Source: Dendrocalamus latiflorus
Taxonomy: Eukaryota > Streptophyta > Magnoliopsida > Poales > Poaceae
Direction: 5' to 3'
Assembly: GCA_017311315.1 (NCBI GenBank)
Contig: CM029612.1
Span: forward strand, 18,173,125-18,237,124
Length of the DNA stretch: 64,000 bases
Shown one piece after another: positions 47,774-59,182 of the stretch (positions are counted from its first letter, which is position 1; every line of letters starts with the position of its first letter). The notes under the pieces are model-generated. The model had not been told where the DNA came from, did no database searches, and was given only the letters and a program-made list of their open reading frames with translations. A program made the position numbers and the translations under genes.

Positions 47774-48343
47774 TCAAGCGCCCCACACGGTGATCCCCTG
47801 CATCATGCACTTGAACTCGCCGAAGTCTACGCGGCCGTCGCGGTCGCGGTCGACGTTGCAGATCATCTCCTGCACCGTCGCCAGGTTCCGCGCCTCCGGC
47901 AGGCCGAGCTTCTTGAGCACGACCTGCAGTTCGGCCGCCGAGATGAACCCGTCGCCGTCCTCGTCGAACACCCGGAACGCCTCCTTCATGTCCCCCTCCT
48001 CGTTCTCGTCCTCCTTCCCGGGCTCCTCCTCGGAGATGGGGCCGAAGAGCGCGTCGCCGAGCGCGCGGTGGAGGGACTCGAAGTCAACGAAGCGGAGGCC
48101 AGCGGCGCCCGCGGGGATGTAGCCGCCGACGGTGGCCTCCAGGCCGGCGCGGTCGGCGCCGAGGCCGAGCGCGTCGAGCGCAGAGGCCATCTCGTCGAGG
48201 GTGATCTCGCCGTCGCCGTTGCGGTCGAAGAGGTCGAACACCCGGCGTAGGCGCAGGGCGTTGAGGCTGCCGTTCCGGAGGCGGAACGACGGCGAGGGCT
48301 TCTTGGACAGCGACGGCTTCGCCTTCGCGGCAGCTGTGTCCAT
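47774..48343 (-). CDS. Calmodulin-like (CML) EF-hand calcium sensor, 189 aa
   Basis: Single-exon gene from ATG at 48343 (MDTAAAKAKPSLSKKPS) to TGA at 47774. I chose this start because the upstream in-frame sequence is AT-rich leader that contains a TATA-like box, and the GC-rich coding composition begins here. EF-hand loops: DRNGDGEITLDE (residues 40-51), DEDGDGFISAAE (127-138) and DRDRDGRVDFGE (165-176), each with acidic residues at positions 1, 5 and 12. The second hand (about 76-90, LRFVDFESLHRAL) has lost its loop. An acidic linker EEEPGKEDENEEGD separates the lobes. The N-terminal extension is basic and Ser-rich. Such proteins bind calcium and relay it to targets; no kinase or other domain is fused. 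GC at third positions is very high, as common for grass CML genes. Intact. Confidence 0.93.
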   Translation of the reverse strand: MDTAAAKAKPSLSKKPSPSFRLRNGSLNALRLRRVFDLFDRNGDGEITLDEMASALDALGLGADRAGLEATVGGYIPAGAAGLRFVDFESLHRALGDALFGPISEEEPGKEDENEEGDMKEAFRVFDEDGDGFISAAELQVVLKKLGLPEARNLATVQEMICNVDRDRDGRVDFGEFKCMMQGITVWGA

Positions 48344-48441
48344 CGCTTGAATTTGCGGTGTTTTTCTCTTTCTTTCGGGGCTAGGCTTTGAGAATGCGAG
48401 GAATATTTCTGGGGCGCGTAAAACGTATAGGTGAGACGGGG

Positions 48442-48450
48442 TTTTATAAA
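48442..48450 (-). promoter_or_regulatory. TATA-like box of the CML gene
   Basis: Minus strand tttataaaa about 100 bp upstream of the start codon, in a fitting position for a transcription start near 48415 and a leader of about 70 bases. Consensus match only. Confidence 0.55.
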
Positions 48451-48881
48451 GATAGAGGAGGTGAACGTAACGGCAACTTGGAGACTCGGAGCGAATTGAA
48501 CCTTTTTTTTTTCTCGCCGAGAACATGTCTCTATCCAGCGAAACACCAAATGAGAAATGAGTTACTAACAAAGTTTATCCATTCAAGGACTATTTGGCCT
48601 GTTAGTGCAACTACATTAAGAATTATCCAACACAAGGGATCACCGAATCAAATTATGAAAAAAAAACCACACGCAAAAAAGTGGGTTTGTTCCGTTTGTG
48701 CCTAACTCTGTTATAATTAAGTTTAAGTGTGACATGCTATATTTTCTGTGGCCACAAAATAGGTTCCACAAGTGCAGCAAAATTAGGCAAAAAGTTTAGT
48801 CTCTATCGTGTGGATCATAATACTAATAAAGTATAACAAGTTATAACTGTGACAATGAACTAAACACCAGCAGTATATTAT
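48451..48881. other. Upstream region of the CML gene
   Basis: No gene recognised. AT-rich beyond 48570. Confidence 0.5.
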
Positions 48882-49633
48882 GTGCACACACCACACTCAG
48901 GGGCTTCCGGCTGTCCGATGTTCATTCGACGGCGTAGATTAACGTGTGTCGAATTTCACGAAAAGCTCCCCACCACTGCACTTGCTTTTGCAAAACCACC
49001 CCTAACTCATCCCCTCCCAACCCTCCCCCCCCCCAAAGCCATCCCCTTCCATCGCCCGCCTCCGCCCGTCGTACCCCTGAGCTGCTGGCCACCTTCGCCT
49101 GTCATCCCCCCAAGCCGGCGGCCGCCTCCGTCCCTCCTCCCCCTAAGCCGCCTCCCGCCTCCAGCATTGCCTCTGTCCCTTAGTTCATTCATTCCATTGG
49201 ATAGTCGAATGGTATTTCTTCTTCCTCAAATCCGCTTCCCCGTCTGGTCTGTAGTGCTCTGTGTGAGCTTTTGTTTGGCTCTATCCTACTTGATTTTTGA
49301 GGAAGAAGCCCCAGAAACAGAAGACGAGGGGCGGAGGCCACCAGCGGCTCCAGGGAGGAGAGGCGGAGGCAGGCGACGGCTCGGGGAGGAGGGGCGGAGG
49401 TGGCCAGCGGCTAGGGGGGAGAGAGGCGGAGGTGGGTGGTAGCTTGGGGGACGACGGGCGGAGGCGGGCGATGAGAGGGGATGGCTCAAGGGGAAGGGTT
49501 AAAAGGGGATGGATTGGGGGTGGTTTTGCAAAAGCAAGTGGAGTGGGGAGATTTTCGTGAAATTGGATGTGCGTTAATCTATACTGTCGGATGGGCATCG
49601 GATGGCCGAAAGTTCCTGAGTGTATTAGTGCAC
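48882..49633. mobile_element. Foldback element with long inverted repeats, about 750 bp
   Basis: The left arm (from about 48894) actcagg...cttccgg, then gattaacg, aatttcacgaaaa, ctccccac and cttgcttttgcaaaaccacc is mirrored at the right (49505-49621) with about the same spacing, giving terminal repeats over 110 bp. The inner GC-rich parts (cctccgcccgtcgt left, acgacgggcggagg right) are also inverted. gtgcac flanks both ends (48882-48887, 49628-49633). The target duplication is not clear. Proline-rich or glycine-rich open frames inside are compositional. Mutator-like or other foldback type. Confidence 0.75.
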
Positions 49634-50212
49634 GAGAGGTGATGTGTGCACAGGAAACAATATAGCACGTATAAGGTTATGGATTAAACCAAACACCCCA
49701 AATCATCCGACATGCAGTTGGTGAGATGCCACATGCTTCACAATTCATATTGCTATTACTAACGCAAATACATTATTGTGAAACAAGGCAATTTTGGATC
49801 TCACCAAAATTGTTACGAGCGTTTTAGTACGAAGCAGCTTTCATTTTAGACCAGACTCCAGCGCGTTTGCTATTATGGCCTTGTATAAAACGGTTTTTGA
49901 TAATGACTAATAGCTGAAACAGACACTGTAGTGACTATTAGCTTTTGGTTAAGGCATTTAATTAAAGAAAAATGAAGAAATAGAGGGAAGATGAAAGAAA
50001 TTGTTATATCTCCACAGACAATGTAAAGGAAAAGGAAAGAAAAAGAAAAATCATGTTAAGAAACTAACACATTCAAAATGACATTCAAATTCTAAAAAAC
50101 TAGAAGTTAGAAGCCAAAAGTCATTTTGAACTAGCCTAGACTGCTAAACATTTGTCTTGCAACTTCCTTGTTGGTATTTTCTTTCAAGTGAATAGCCCAT
50201 GATAGCACTTTG
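49634..50212. other. Non-coding stretch with a family B-like repeat
   Basis: 49868-50145 resembles the AT-rich family B seen at 15718 and 50598 (taatagctgaaacag, ttaattaaagaaaaatgaag). No gene. Confidence 0.4.
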
Positions 50213-50214
50213 GG

Positions 50215-50597
50215 TGCATTCTTTTTACTATGGCTTATGGCTTATGGTTGTGGTTAATGATTTTTAGTTCTAGCATGAGAGTTTGTGCAAACGAACCGAA
50301 TACCGATAATCTGTTTTGAAAAGGCTGTCTCGATAAATTGTTTCGAAATGGTAACGGAGAAACCGCCCCGTTTGTTGGTTTGGAGGAATCTATAAGCCAT
50401 AAGTCATAAACTAAAAAGAACAGTGCATATGGTTGTGGCTGATGACTTTTGGTCATAGCATGAACGCTTGTGTGAACGAACTAAATATTGATAAGCCGAT
50501 AAACCTCTTCGAAACAATAGCGGAGAAGCCGTGCCGTTTGTTTATTCAGGAAATCGATAAGCCATAAATCATAATTCATAAGCTAAAAAGAATGGGG
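50215..50597 (+). repeat. Two head-to-tail MITE copies, period about 185 bp
   Basis: Each unit starts near atggttgtgg (50244 and 50429), contains catgagagtttgtgcaaacg or catgaacgcttgtgtgaacg, and ends ataagccataa...aaaaagaa. The outer ends gcattctttttactatggct and taagctaaaaagaat are imperfect inverted repeats. The two units differ at many positions. Confidence 0.75.
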
Positions 50598-50830
50598 GCT
50601 TTTGGCCTGATTAATGTGGCTTGTAAGACGTGACTTCTGTCTTATTTTTTGTATTGTAGCGGCTGAAAATGTGTTTTAATTGTTGTTAGTTTTTTCTGAG
50701 TAATTAAATTAAAAAAATAAAATGAAACAAAACATCATATTATCACGAACAATACAAAGGAATAAGAAAAAAAACAAAAAAACAAAAATTATGAAGTTAG
50801 AAACCGTTTGGAGCAGGACCAATCATATAG
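50598..50830. mobile_element. Dispersed AT-rich repeat family B, copy
   Basis: Contains tgtagcggctgaaaatgtg, gagtaattaaattaaaaaaa and cacgaacaatacaaaggaat. Ends not defined. Confidence 0.45.
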
Positions 50831-50888
50831 TAAGATTCCTCCCATCCTATTGTAGCAGGTTGTTTGACCACTTCCTAGATCCCATATA

Positions 50889-51120
50889 GGGCAGGTTCTT
50901 TATGGTTACGGTTTATGGCTGAAATTTTTAAAATTTGGCTGTTCGTGACAAATATTACGGAGAGAGATACTTGCTTGCGATTTTAGTTGGTACAGATGTT
51001 GGACTTTCAATATGTACTACATTAATTTATAGACTCTATCTTGAGAAAATACTTCACTTAAAAGTTATGCACTATAACAAAAACCAAAAACTACTTTTAG
51101 AAACCGAAAAGAACATGCCC
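50889..51120. mobile_element. Dispersed MITE family A, copy 6
   Basis: Left end gggcaggttcttt, right end aaaagaacatgccc. Core words acggagagagatact, ttttagttggtacagatgtt and tagactctatcttgagaaaa. Confidence 0.78.
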
Positions 51121-52524
51121 GTAGTGTCGACTCATGCATCAAATATCCAAATGATTATCCTATTGGAAAGCCCCGCTCCCTGGTTTCGCCAGACGAAAAT
51201 AACAATTTAGGAGCCGGATTAGGCACCGACGATGCGGCATTATTTCGCAAAAGAGACGACCACCACACATGTGCGAGCTCCGGGGAAACGTGTATCCAGA
51301 ATTCATTAGTGCCGAACACGATCGACCACCCCGGAAGTTAGCCCTCCGTCTCTTCAGATACCCCAAATTGACAAGGAGCTACGTTTGCGCCTATAAACAA
51401 CGGAGCAATTCTTTTCCTCCAAAAGCACAACCTTTTCCGGCCTCCTGTCAACGCTCGGCGCCATGGCTTATCGTGAGAGGTGTTAGATCAGACTTTGGTG
51501 TTGTGCTTTTTTTCTTCCCACAATTAATATGAGACTTTTCCCAACAAGAGACACAATTACTGCATATTTGGTACTGCCCCAGTGGCCAGTGCCCCGTCTC
51601 GTCTCGTCGGTCGTCATCTAGATGGGCAACGGAGAGGAACAACGGCAAGTCTGAAGCTTGAACAACACGCAAGGGAACAAATAAGGCATTCCTCTAGACG
51701 GTCAAGCAAACGCAAGAACCGGACCGAAGTTACTAATTCAGCGGCCGGCCATGGTAAAGTCCCGTCGGCCGTCGCAGAAATGTCACACACAACAGCGACG
51801 GGATCAAGCCAGTAAGAACATAAACTACGGCGGGAAGAAGAAAAGTGGGAGAGCAACAACGCGGAGGCGCTATCTCCGCGCTCCTAAATATGTAAACGCG
51901 AGTCGGCGTCACGGCGAACGTGAGGCCACATGCTTGCGCCCCCCTGTTCTGACTTCACAGCGGCCGGTTCGTGAGGCCACGGCGCGCGCACGCAGGGCTG
52001 CTTCGTTCTCTCCACAATTGCTATGCATGGTCCAAGTCGTCCCATGCATGCGCGTGCTTCCAACTATGCCGAGCCGGCGCACCGAATATAGTAAGGAAAC
52101 AATCAGTGGCTAAGCCTGAATAAATTACAAGTAGGATCGAGTATTTTAAGGAAGAGCAGGATCACCGCATAAATGGTATAAAACTCGTGTATTCCAAACG
52201 AAACCTAATTAGCCTTAATTAAGGGCCAGCTACAAAAGTTAGCAATGGGTGCCTTCGATTCGGCGACGACGACGGTGCTGCAAAAGTTAGCAATGGCTGG
52301 TGGGTAGTCGACCAGGAGGTCGAACGTCGAGGCATATTTTAGGGGCGATAGCGAGGGAGACCGCATGATAACATGTGTATGATTCCTTTTATTTTTATTC
52401 CTATTAACATATATATGCTATTATATTGTGAATTGTGATAATTCTTCTATTATCATTTGTTGAATATTGCTGTATGTAACCCTTACCGAGCTTACTCTAG
52501 TCGAGTTCGAACTTGAACTTTTTT
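51121..52524. other. Non-coding stretch
   Basis: Short open frames on both strands without domains; no gene supported. 51170-52110 has near-even base composition and could hold an unrecognised exon. Confidence 0.4.
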
Positions 52525-52722
52525 TATTGCTGAAAATTGGTGCATATTAAATTGTTGATTGTTACCGAATTTACTTAGGTTGAGCTTGAGCCTACTCGAG
52601 TTTGGATCAAGTCGAACTCAAACTATTGCTGAAAATTAGTGCATATTAAATTGTTAATTGTTACCGAATTTACTTAGGTTGAGCTTGAGCCTACTCGAGT
52701 TTGGACCAAGTCGAGCTCAAAC
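52525..52722 (+). repeat. Tandem duplication, period 99 bp
   Basis: Two copies starting tattgctgaaaatt (52525 and 52624) and ending caagtcga(a/g)ctcaaac, with only about four differences seen. The flanks (52480-52850) carry further short ctcgagtt/gagctcaa words of the same kind. Confidence 0.93.
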
Positions 52723-55089
52723 TTAGGTTCAGACTTGAACTTCAACTCACCCTTGCTCGAGTTTCAACTCAAGCTCGCTCAAACTTCTACCGAACTTGAG
52801 TTTGGAAGGTCAGACTCGCTCAATTTCGACTCGTTTACAAAACTGCATATTGGTTAGTCGTGGAGAGAGAATAGAGGATAGGTGTGATGATCTCACACAT
52901 TAGAGTAAGCCATGACCTTGCAGTCGCTCGTGGGATAGAAGCTCGTGCTATGTTATGTACGTGGTGGCTAAGGTTATTTTATCAAAAACTTGCACAATTT
53001 TTTTGACTTTTATGTAATTTTGAGGTTTTTTAAATGCAATTTTATATAGAGATAGGGTGTATTGGAAAAAAAGGGGTCCATTGAACCCTGAGGCAACACA
53101 GACTCCAGTGCGGGTCACTAGAAAATTATTATGCAATGTATGGAAAATTATTTAAATAGTATACTTGTGTGAATAATTCAAACAAATCAAGAACCTTTCT
53201 TGAAGAATTTTTAAGTTTACATTGACAATACATGGAGATCATTCTATATGCCGAATTCCTTTTCCTATCGAAATAAGAATTGGTCATCAATACTTCTATG
53301 ACTTACTAAACTTAACTTTAGTTTCCATGTTTCTACATCCGGAGTGCCATTACATCCTTTTTTATTTCATGTGGTAGTGATTATCTCTAAAGAACTCTAA
53401 TAAAAGTTTAACTTCCTGATTGTAGATAATTTCACTAACCTTAAATATCTCTATCAAGGAAATGGAAAGGATGAGGACGACGAGCAGCGAGTGGAGGTGC
53501 GGATGCGAGGGGAGGAGCGGCGGCTGGGATAGGGGCACGGAGGCGGACGTGGCGACTGGAGGAAGGGGGCGACAGGGTGGGGGGAGGGGGAGGTGGAAGG
53601 CAAGGACGGGTCAGGGATTATGGAATCTCGAGGCCCACATGTCGGCGCCGAGTTTTCTACATGAGTGGGTGGGCAATTTGAGGAGAATGCACTAACACTT
53701 GGTTCTTTTAAGTAATAGAGATACCTTGCACAAGCTACTCAACAAGAGCTGAAATGAGCTCACAATGATATTGGCCTAAGTCCTCCCAGCAGCAGCAAGA
53801 GCTTTGAATCAAGGGCTAGCAAGAGAAGTCCTGAGGTTGCTTCTAATTCTTTACTATTCACACCACGCATTTGGCCCTTCTTTACTTAGCAGGATGATCA
53901 TATTAGTTACATCTAATTTGTATTGGTAGATCAAAGGTTAGGAACTTCAAAAATTATAGTGAGGGACATTATAGCAAAAAAATATTATTGTAGAACAAAC
54001 ATGGAGCATCTTAAACGTTAATACAAACAAAAAAAGGAAAAGGAACCGTTAGTATTTCCTAACGCACAACTTTTTCCTTGGTTTAATTAAGTTGGTTGCC
54101 ATTACAGAAGCAAACGAGGACCAAAATTTAGCCCAAACTTTGGTAACTCTAAACTATGTAGATACAACACAAATGCCACGGATAGGAACTTTAACGAAAA
54201 GTTTCGAGAAATCGAACCCTCTACATCCTAATTAGACACACTATTAACTGTTTTGTTTTAAGACATCAATTGGTGTGTGCCACAAAATGTTGGTCACTGG
54301 TGCCGACTACCGATCCATATAGTGGCCGGAATACCAAAAGCTTAGAAGAGGCGAAGTTTAGAGATATAACGTGAAGGGGAATTCACTAAGAAGAGTAAGA
54401 TCCATACAACAGTAGCTGGGATTACCTTTGCATCAGCGGTTGCTCTCTCGCTTGATGCACCCTACCCTACCCAGTCGACGTGGCAATGTGGAGGGGGGCA
54501 GCCAGGCAAGTATGGGAGTACAGGAGAACGGGTTGGCAGCGAGCTGCGAACCTAGCTATGAGGCGGTGACGAGGCTGATTTAGACGAGCCAGCGGAGGTG
54601 GGGACGGGCCATCATAGAGAAGTAGAGTGGTGTCGCCGATGTTGGAGACGGTGTAGCATGGGTGGAGGAGCGGCTCGCGCGAGGGCGGCGACAACTCTAT
54701 TGTGGGAGGGCGCAGCGGCGTGATGGTTGTACTGGGAGAAGGAAAGAAAAAAATTGAAGAGGGAAGTAAAGGGGAGGCTGTTTGATTGTGTGAGAGAGGC
54801 GAGGGGCGCGAGATGGGTGGTCCAGATCTATCTCCTGATCAGATTGGACGGCTGCGAAGAGGGGAGGAGAGAATGCACGACCACCAACTGATTCTTTTAT
54901 AATAGTAAAGATAAGCTCTAAAATCACAGTGCACATCAAGAGGACACACTATATATAACTGAATAATTTGGAACCCAATGATTTTGGACCGGTTTAAGTG
55001 GAAGAGGACTCACATTTCAGTGTCAGTGGATACTTCCGTTCTCTTCAATGTGTATCACCACAATTTTGTGCAAGGCCGACCCTCCTACA
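52723..55089. other. Non-coding stretch with GC-rich islands
   Basis: 53460-53700 and 54470-54890 are GC/GA-rich islands ending in ttcttttaagtaatagagat (53702) and attcttttataatagtaaag (54890), which look like similar element ends. No supported gene elsewhere. Confidence 0.4.
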
Positions 55090-55330
55090 TCATGCTTATT
55101 TGGGTTGAAAAACTGTAGCTTATGGCTAAAATTACACTGTACCTAATGATAGCTTATTTAGCATAATTAAATTTAAAGAAAATTAAAAACATAAAAAACA
55201 TGTTAGCTCATTACAGACAATGCAAACGAATATGGAAAAAAGAACCGGCAAAAAAGCTAAAAAAATAAAAAACCAGAAAAAATTTAAAAATAGTGAAAAA
55301 TAAGCTATAAATTAAAGGCAAAATAAATGG
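55090..55330. mobile_element. Dispersed AT-rich repeat family B, copy
   Basis: Contains tgtagcttatggctaaaatt, gcataattaaatttaaagaa and gacaatgcaaacgaatatgg. Ends not defined; the copia 3 insertion lies just to the right. Confidence 0.45.
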
Positions 55331-55348
55331 GCCCTAATTGATGGAATC

Positions 55349-55591
55349 TGTTAAGAAACCTGGGCCTGGGCCGGTAGCCCAGGGCCCATGGTGGGCACCT
55401 CATTGTAGTCTATAAATAAAGAGCCATACCTCCTCCTTATGTACACATGAATGAAAGCAATAATGAAAGACCATGAGTTCTCTCTATCTCTCTGTGTGTT
55501 CAATCTATTCTTCTGTGATTCTGTGATTGATTCGTTCTTGTTCTAAACAGAGGAATCGCTCGGACTGGTCGCCAGCGACGGTTTCTCAACA
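55349..55591 (+). repeat. 5' LTR of copia 3
   Basis: TGTTAAGAAACC...GGTTTCTCAACA. A TATA-like tctataaataaag lies at about 55410. Four differences from the 3' LTR by eye. Confidence 0.95.
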
Positions 55592-55707
55592 CGTTATCAG
55601 CACGACTTCGCTCCGGTGAACGAGGTAATCATCGAAGCACAGATTGATTTTCTAGATCGCTTTTGAATCTGTATTTTCTTTCGCGTTCTAGATTGCATTT
55701 CTACGGT

Positions 55708-55923
55708 GCAAATCCGCCCTAATCTACCGCGAGCAGACTTGAAGTCGCCGGCACAATGTCGATCGGTAGATTGTGAAAAAGGGTAGATGTTGATTGCACG
55801 GTAGATGAGAACGATGCAAATCCACCCTAAATCCACCGCGAGCAGATCTGAAATCGCCGGCACAATGTCGATCGGTGGATTGCGTAACGGGGTAGATGTC
55901 GATTGCATCGTAAATTAAGATCA
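55708..55923 (+). repeat. Tandem duplication in copia 3 leader, period 108 bp
   Basis: Units start gcaaatcc(g/a)ccctaa (55708 and 55816) and share ccgcgagcaga, cgccggcacaatgtcgatcg and gggtagatgt(t/c)gattgca. Confidence 0.92.
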
Positions 55924-56040
55924 AAATTTTGCATGGTTTGTTTTGATCCTGCATGATTACTGTACAAGAAATTATGCATTTGTTCTTTTGTTGTTTGGTT
56001 GGCCCCTACACGAAAAAAAACAACACAACACAAAGATCGA

Positions 56041-57010
56041 GCAATGGCCTGAAGCCCCACCATCGCCGGCATGAGATCGCCATGGATCATCGGCCTGAAG
56101 CCGCTGGCCACGGGCTTTTCCCCCCAGCACTTCTTTTGGTTTTGCCCTGCATGGCATCACGAAAAAAAGGGGGAAAGGAAAGGTGCTGGCCGACAGCTCG
56201 AAGCCGGCCGCCCCATGCCGATGGCTCCATCTCCCTGCCCAGCCACCGTCGCATGAAGGGGACGCGCCCAAAGCGCCACCGCCAACGGCCTCGGGTCCAC
56301 CGCGCCTACACGCGCGGGTGCGCCGCCGCACGAAGTGGCCGTGCCGTCTCCCCGTTGGCTCCTACACCTCGGCTCGCCGGTTAGCCGCGCGCCGCCACGA
56401 CCGTGCCCGCCGCCTTGTTGCGTCGCATTTGGCCGGCCGGCTGGCCCGAACGCCGCCGCGCCTCGCCAACCAGTCGGCGCCCGCCGCGCTTGCGCCAGCT
56501 CGGGGCAGCCGACCCGCGTCACCGCCGGCTGGGTCGCCTCCTCGCGCCGCCCCGCATGGCGCCGCCTTGGCCGCCTCCCTCGTCGCCGCCTCACCTCCTG
56601 CGCCCGAACGCGCCGCCTCATCTCCCGCGCCCGAATGCGCGCGCCGGCCGCCGCTCGCCCCGCACAGCAGCGCTGACCGCCCGCCGTCGAGCCAGCCTCG
56701 CACGCCACCCCGCCGTCGGCCGCCGCCTCCCCGCGGCACCTCCTCCGTGCGCCGCCCGCAGCCGGCGTTTCCTCCCGCCGTCCTCCGCGCCGGCCCCGCC
56801 ATCCACCGTGCCGGCCCCGCCGCCTTGCCGTGAAGGCCCGGCCTGCAGCCGCCGCCGTACGGGGCTTGGAGCTGCCGCTGCCTTGCCGTAAGGGCCCGGC
56901 CTGCAGCCGCCGCCGCACGGGGCTGGGAGCCGCCGCCGCCCCCCATCTGAGCGGGTAGGGGAAACCCTAGGCTCACCCATGGATAAGGCAGCCACATGGG
57001 CCGGCCGGGC
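56041..57010. other. GC-rich segment in copia 3 leader
   Basis: About 1 kb of very high GC, open in several frames on both strands without recognisable domains. At 56823-56940 is a 58-bp tandem duplication (ccttgccgt...gcccggcctgcagccgccgc twice). It may be captured host sequence or simple leader expansion; I do not call a gene. Confidence 0.5.
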
Positions 57011-57590
57011 CATTCGGCTCTAGCAGGCCGAATAAGGTGGGCCGGGAAAAATAAAATAAAAAAGAGGAAGGGGATGGGATGGGCCGGCGCAGGCGATTTT
57101 ACAGAAAAGTCCTCCTATTTCGTGGCAATTACCAATTGGTCCTAAAATTCGCATATAAGTCCTGAATTTTGCATAAAAGGTCTTGCAGTTCCAAAAATTG
57201 CAAATAAATCCTCAAATTTACGAACGGGTCCAGAATTTTGCAGAAAACCCCTCGGTAAATCAGAAATTTGCGTGAATTTTTCTCTGAACTGAAATTTTGC
57301 GTAAAAACCCTCTGGAATTGCAGAATTTGCTGAAATTTCATATTTTAGCATATAAGGGCCTCGGGAACCTGAATTTTGCATTATTTTTAGAATTTGAAGC
57401 TTATTTATTTATGCCATTACTGTTTTATGTATTTTCTGTATTTATTTACTGTTTTGGTTAATTGTAATTACTGAAAATTGCTCTTAATCACTGAAAATTA
57501 CAGTAAAATTATAGAAAATACATAGAAAATTTTGGAACATTACGAGAAACTTTTGTACCGTTTATTCACCCGCAGTGAATTATTCCGGGC

Positions 57591-58440
57591 ATGTCTACCA
57601 GCAGTAGACTTACACACATTTAGATGACTAGCATCACGAACTGGAAGTTCGAGGAGCTGGCCCCGCATGGCCAAAACTATCTGACATAGGCATCCGATGT
57701 CGATATTGTACTTGGAGCTAGGAAGCTCCGCGCGACTATTGGGATTGGCGGACTGAATGATGCCCAACCCATGCCTAAAGAGAATGATCAGACACTTCAT
57801 TTTCTCAGGCACCACCTCTGCCTCACTCTCAAGAATGAGTACATGGCGGAGAAAAGCGCGCTAGCACTCTGGACCGCACTAAAGAAGCTGGTTTAAGAGG
57901 CTAAAGTACACCATTCTTCCTCAAGCAGAGCGAGAGTGGATCAGACTGAGGTTTGTCAATGGTAAGACGGTTAGGGAAAACAATTCTGCCTTGCACAGGA
58001 TTTGTACCCCAATACAGAAGATTGAAAAAACCCTTCCACCCCAATGCAGTACAATCCGCACACAATTATTGTCAAGACGGCTATGAGAAATATGCCGAAT
58101 TGATTGATATGATGCAAGTTGCGGAGGCTCAGGACAAAGTTCTCCGTAAGAACTACGTCACTCAGCCACCTGGGAGCTCCGCTGGCTGTGAAGCCAACGC
58201 TGGGAGCAACAAGGTGCGAAGGCCCTTGATAGAGAAAAGGGGAAGGAAGAGTAAGACCGCAGCCTAGAAAGGCAAATCAGACGCTCCACATGAGAATAAT
58301 GCTAGTAAGCCAAAACGGGTTGGCAAAGGGCAGCATGAAGCCCAATTTGCATCGGTTGAGGGGGAGAGTTCTGAGCAGCTGCCCGCACTGATGGAGGTTG
58401 AGACCCTCCAGGACCAGCACCCTCTCTCGACCTAGAAGCA
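57591..58440 (+). pseudogene. Copia 3 gag
   Basis: Reads SITNWKFEELAPHGQNYLT then stop, ASDVDIVLGARKLRATIGIG, LHFLRHHLCLTLKNEYMAEK, SALALWTALKKLV. This is the capsid start of copia elements with a Trp-to-stop change (LT*ASD) and further stops and frameshifts after 57890. 57953-58267 continues in another frame with DMMQVAEAQDKVLRKNY. Confidence 0.75.
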
Positions 58441-59182
58441 GTCAACGCCATGATTTCTCTTGAAGAGAATGACACCCCGAGAAAATTGTCTAGTGCACAG
58501 AATGCATTTAGACTTAATTGTCATTTATTTTGTGTGGAAGAATATGTTAGAATTTGCATGGATGGTACTTAAGAATTGTTATTTTCTCGTGATGGTTGGA
58601 TGATATTTGATGAATTCATTCATTTATTCAGTTTATGATGGCATGATATGTTCTGATATTGGAGTATTTTATCTATGTGTTGATTGTATTCTCATGCATG
58701 TTAATAAAATACCCTATATTAGAACAAGTGTAGCGCCCTATAAAGGAAGTGTGCTTAGCCAGCAGCGGCACAATGCATACCATCTTAAGAGAGACTAAGA
58801 AGTTTCAAGTCGATTTGTAAGAACACTGGCAGCCTTACGACAATCGCCGGAAGCGATGCATGTATAATTGGTTCCGGAAGAGCCATAATGGGCACAACTT
58901 TGGTCATTGAAAAAGCCTTATTGTACCCAGAATCGACTAGAACTCTCCTAAGTTTTAAGAATATCCGCGCAAATGGTTTCCGCGTTGAGACTGAAGAAGA
59001 GTACGGTAAGGAATACCTGCTCATTACGAAGCGCGAAGCGAATTGAAAAGGGTATTAGAAAATCTTCCTGGGCTATATTATACCAACATTAAGGCGCCTG
59101 AAGCGTACACTGTCCTGAAGACGGTATTTAGAAGCTCTGAACGGTACACTGTCCTGACAGATTAGGCCACCCAGGTCTTAGG

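Noticed and set aside
47567..48250. 227-codon plus-strand frame
   Set aside because: Antisense of the EF-hand gene; the minus strand has clear calcium-binding loops.
48344..48571. N-terminal extension of the CML frame to an ATG at 48571
   Set aside because: It would translate a TATA-like region and AT-rich leader; coding-like composition starts at the ATG at 48343.
55953..57013. Long open frames in the GC-rich leader of copia 3
   Set aside because: Open in many frames at once, no domain, inside a retrotransposon leader.
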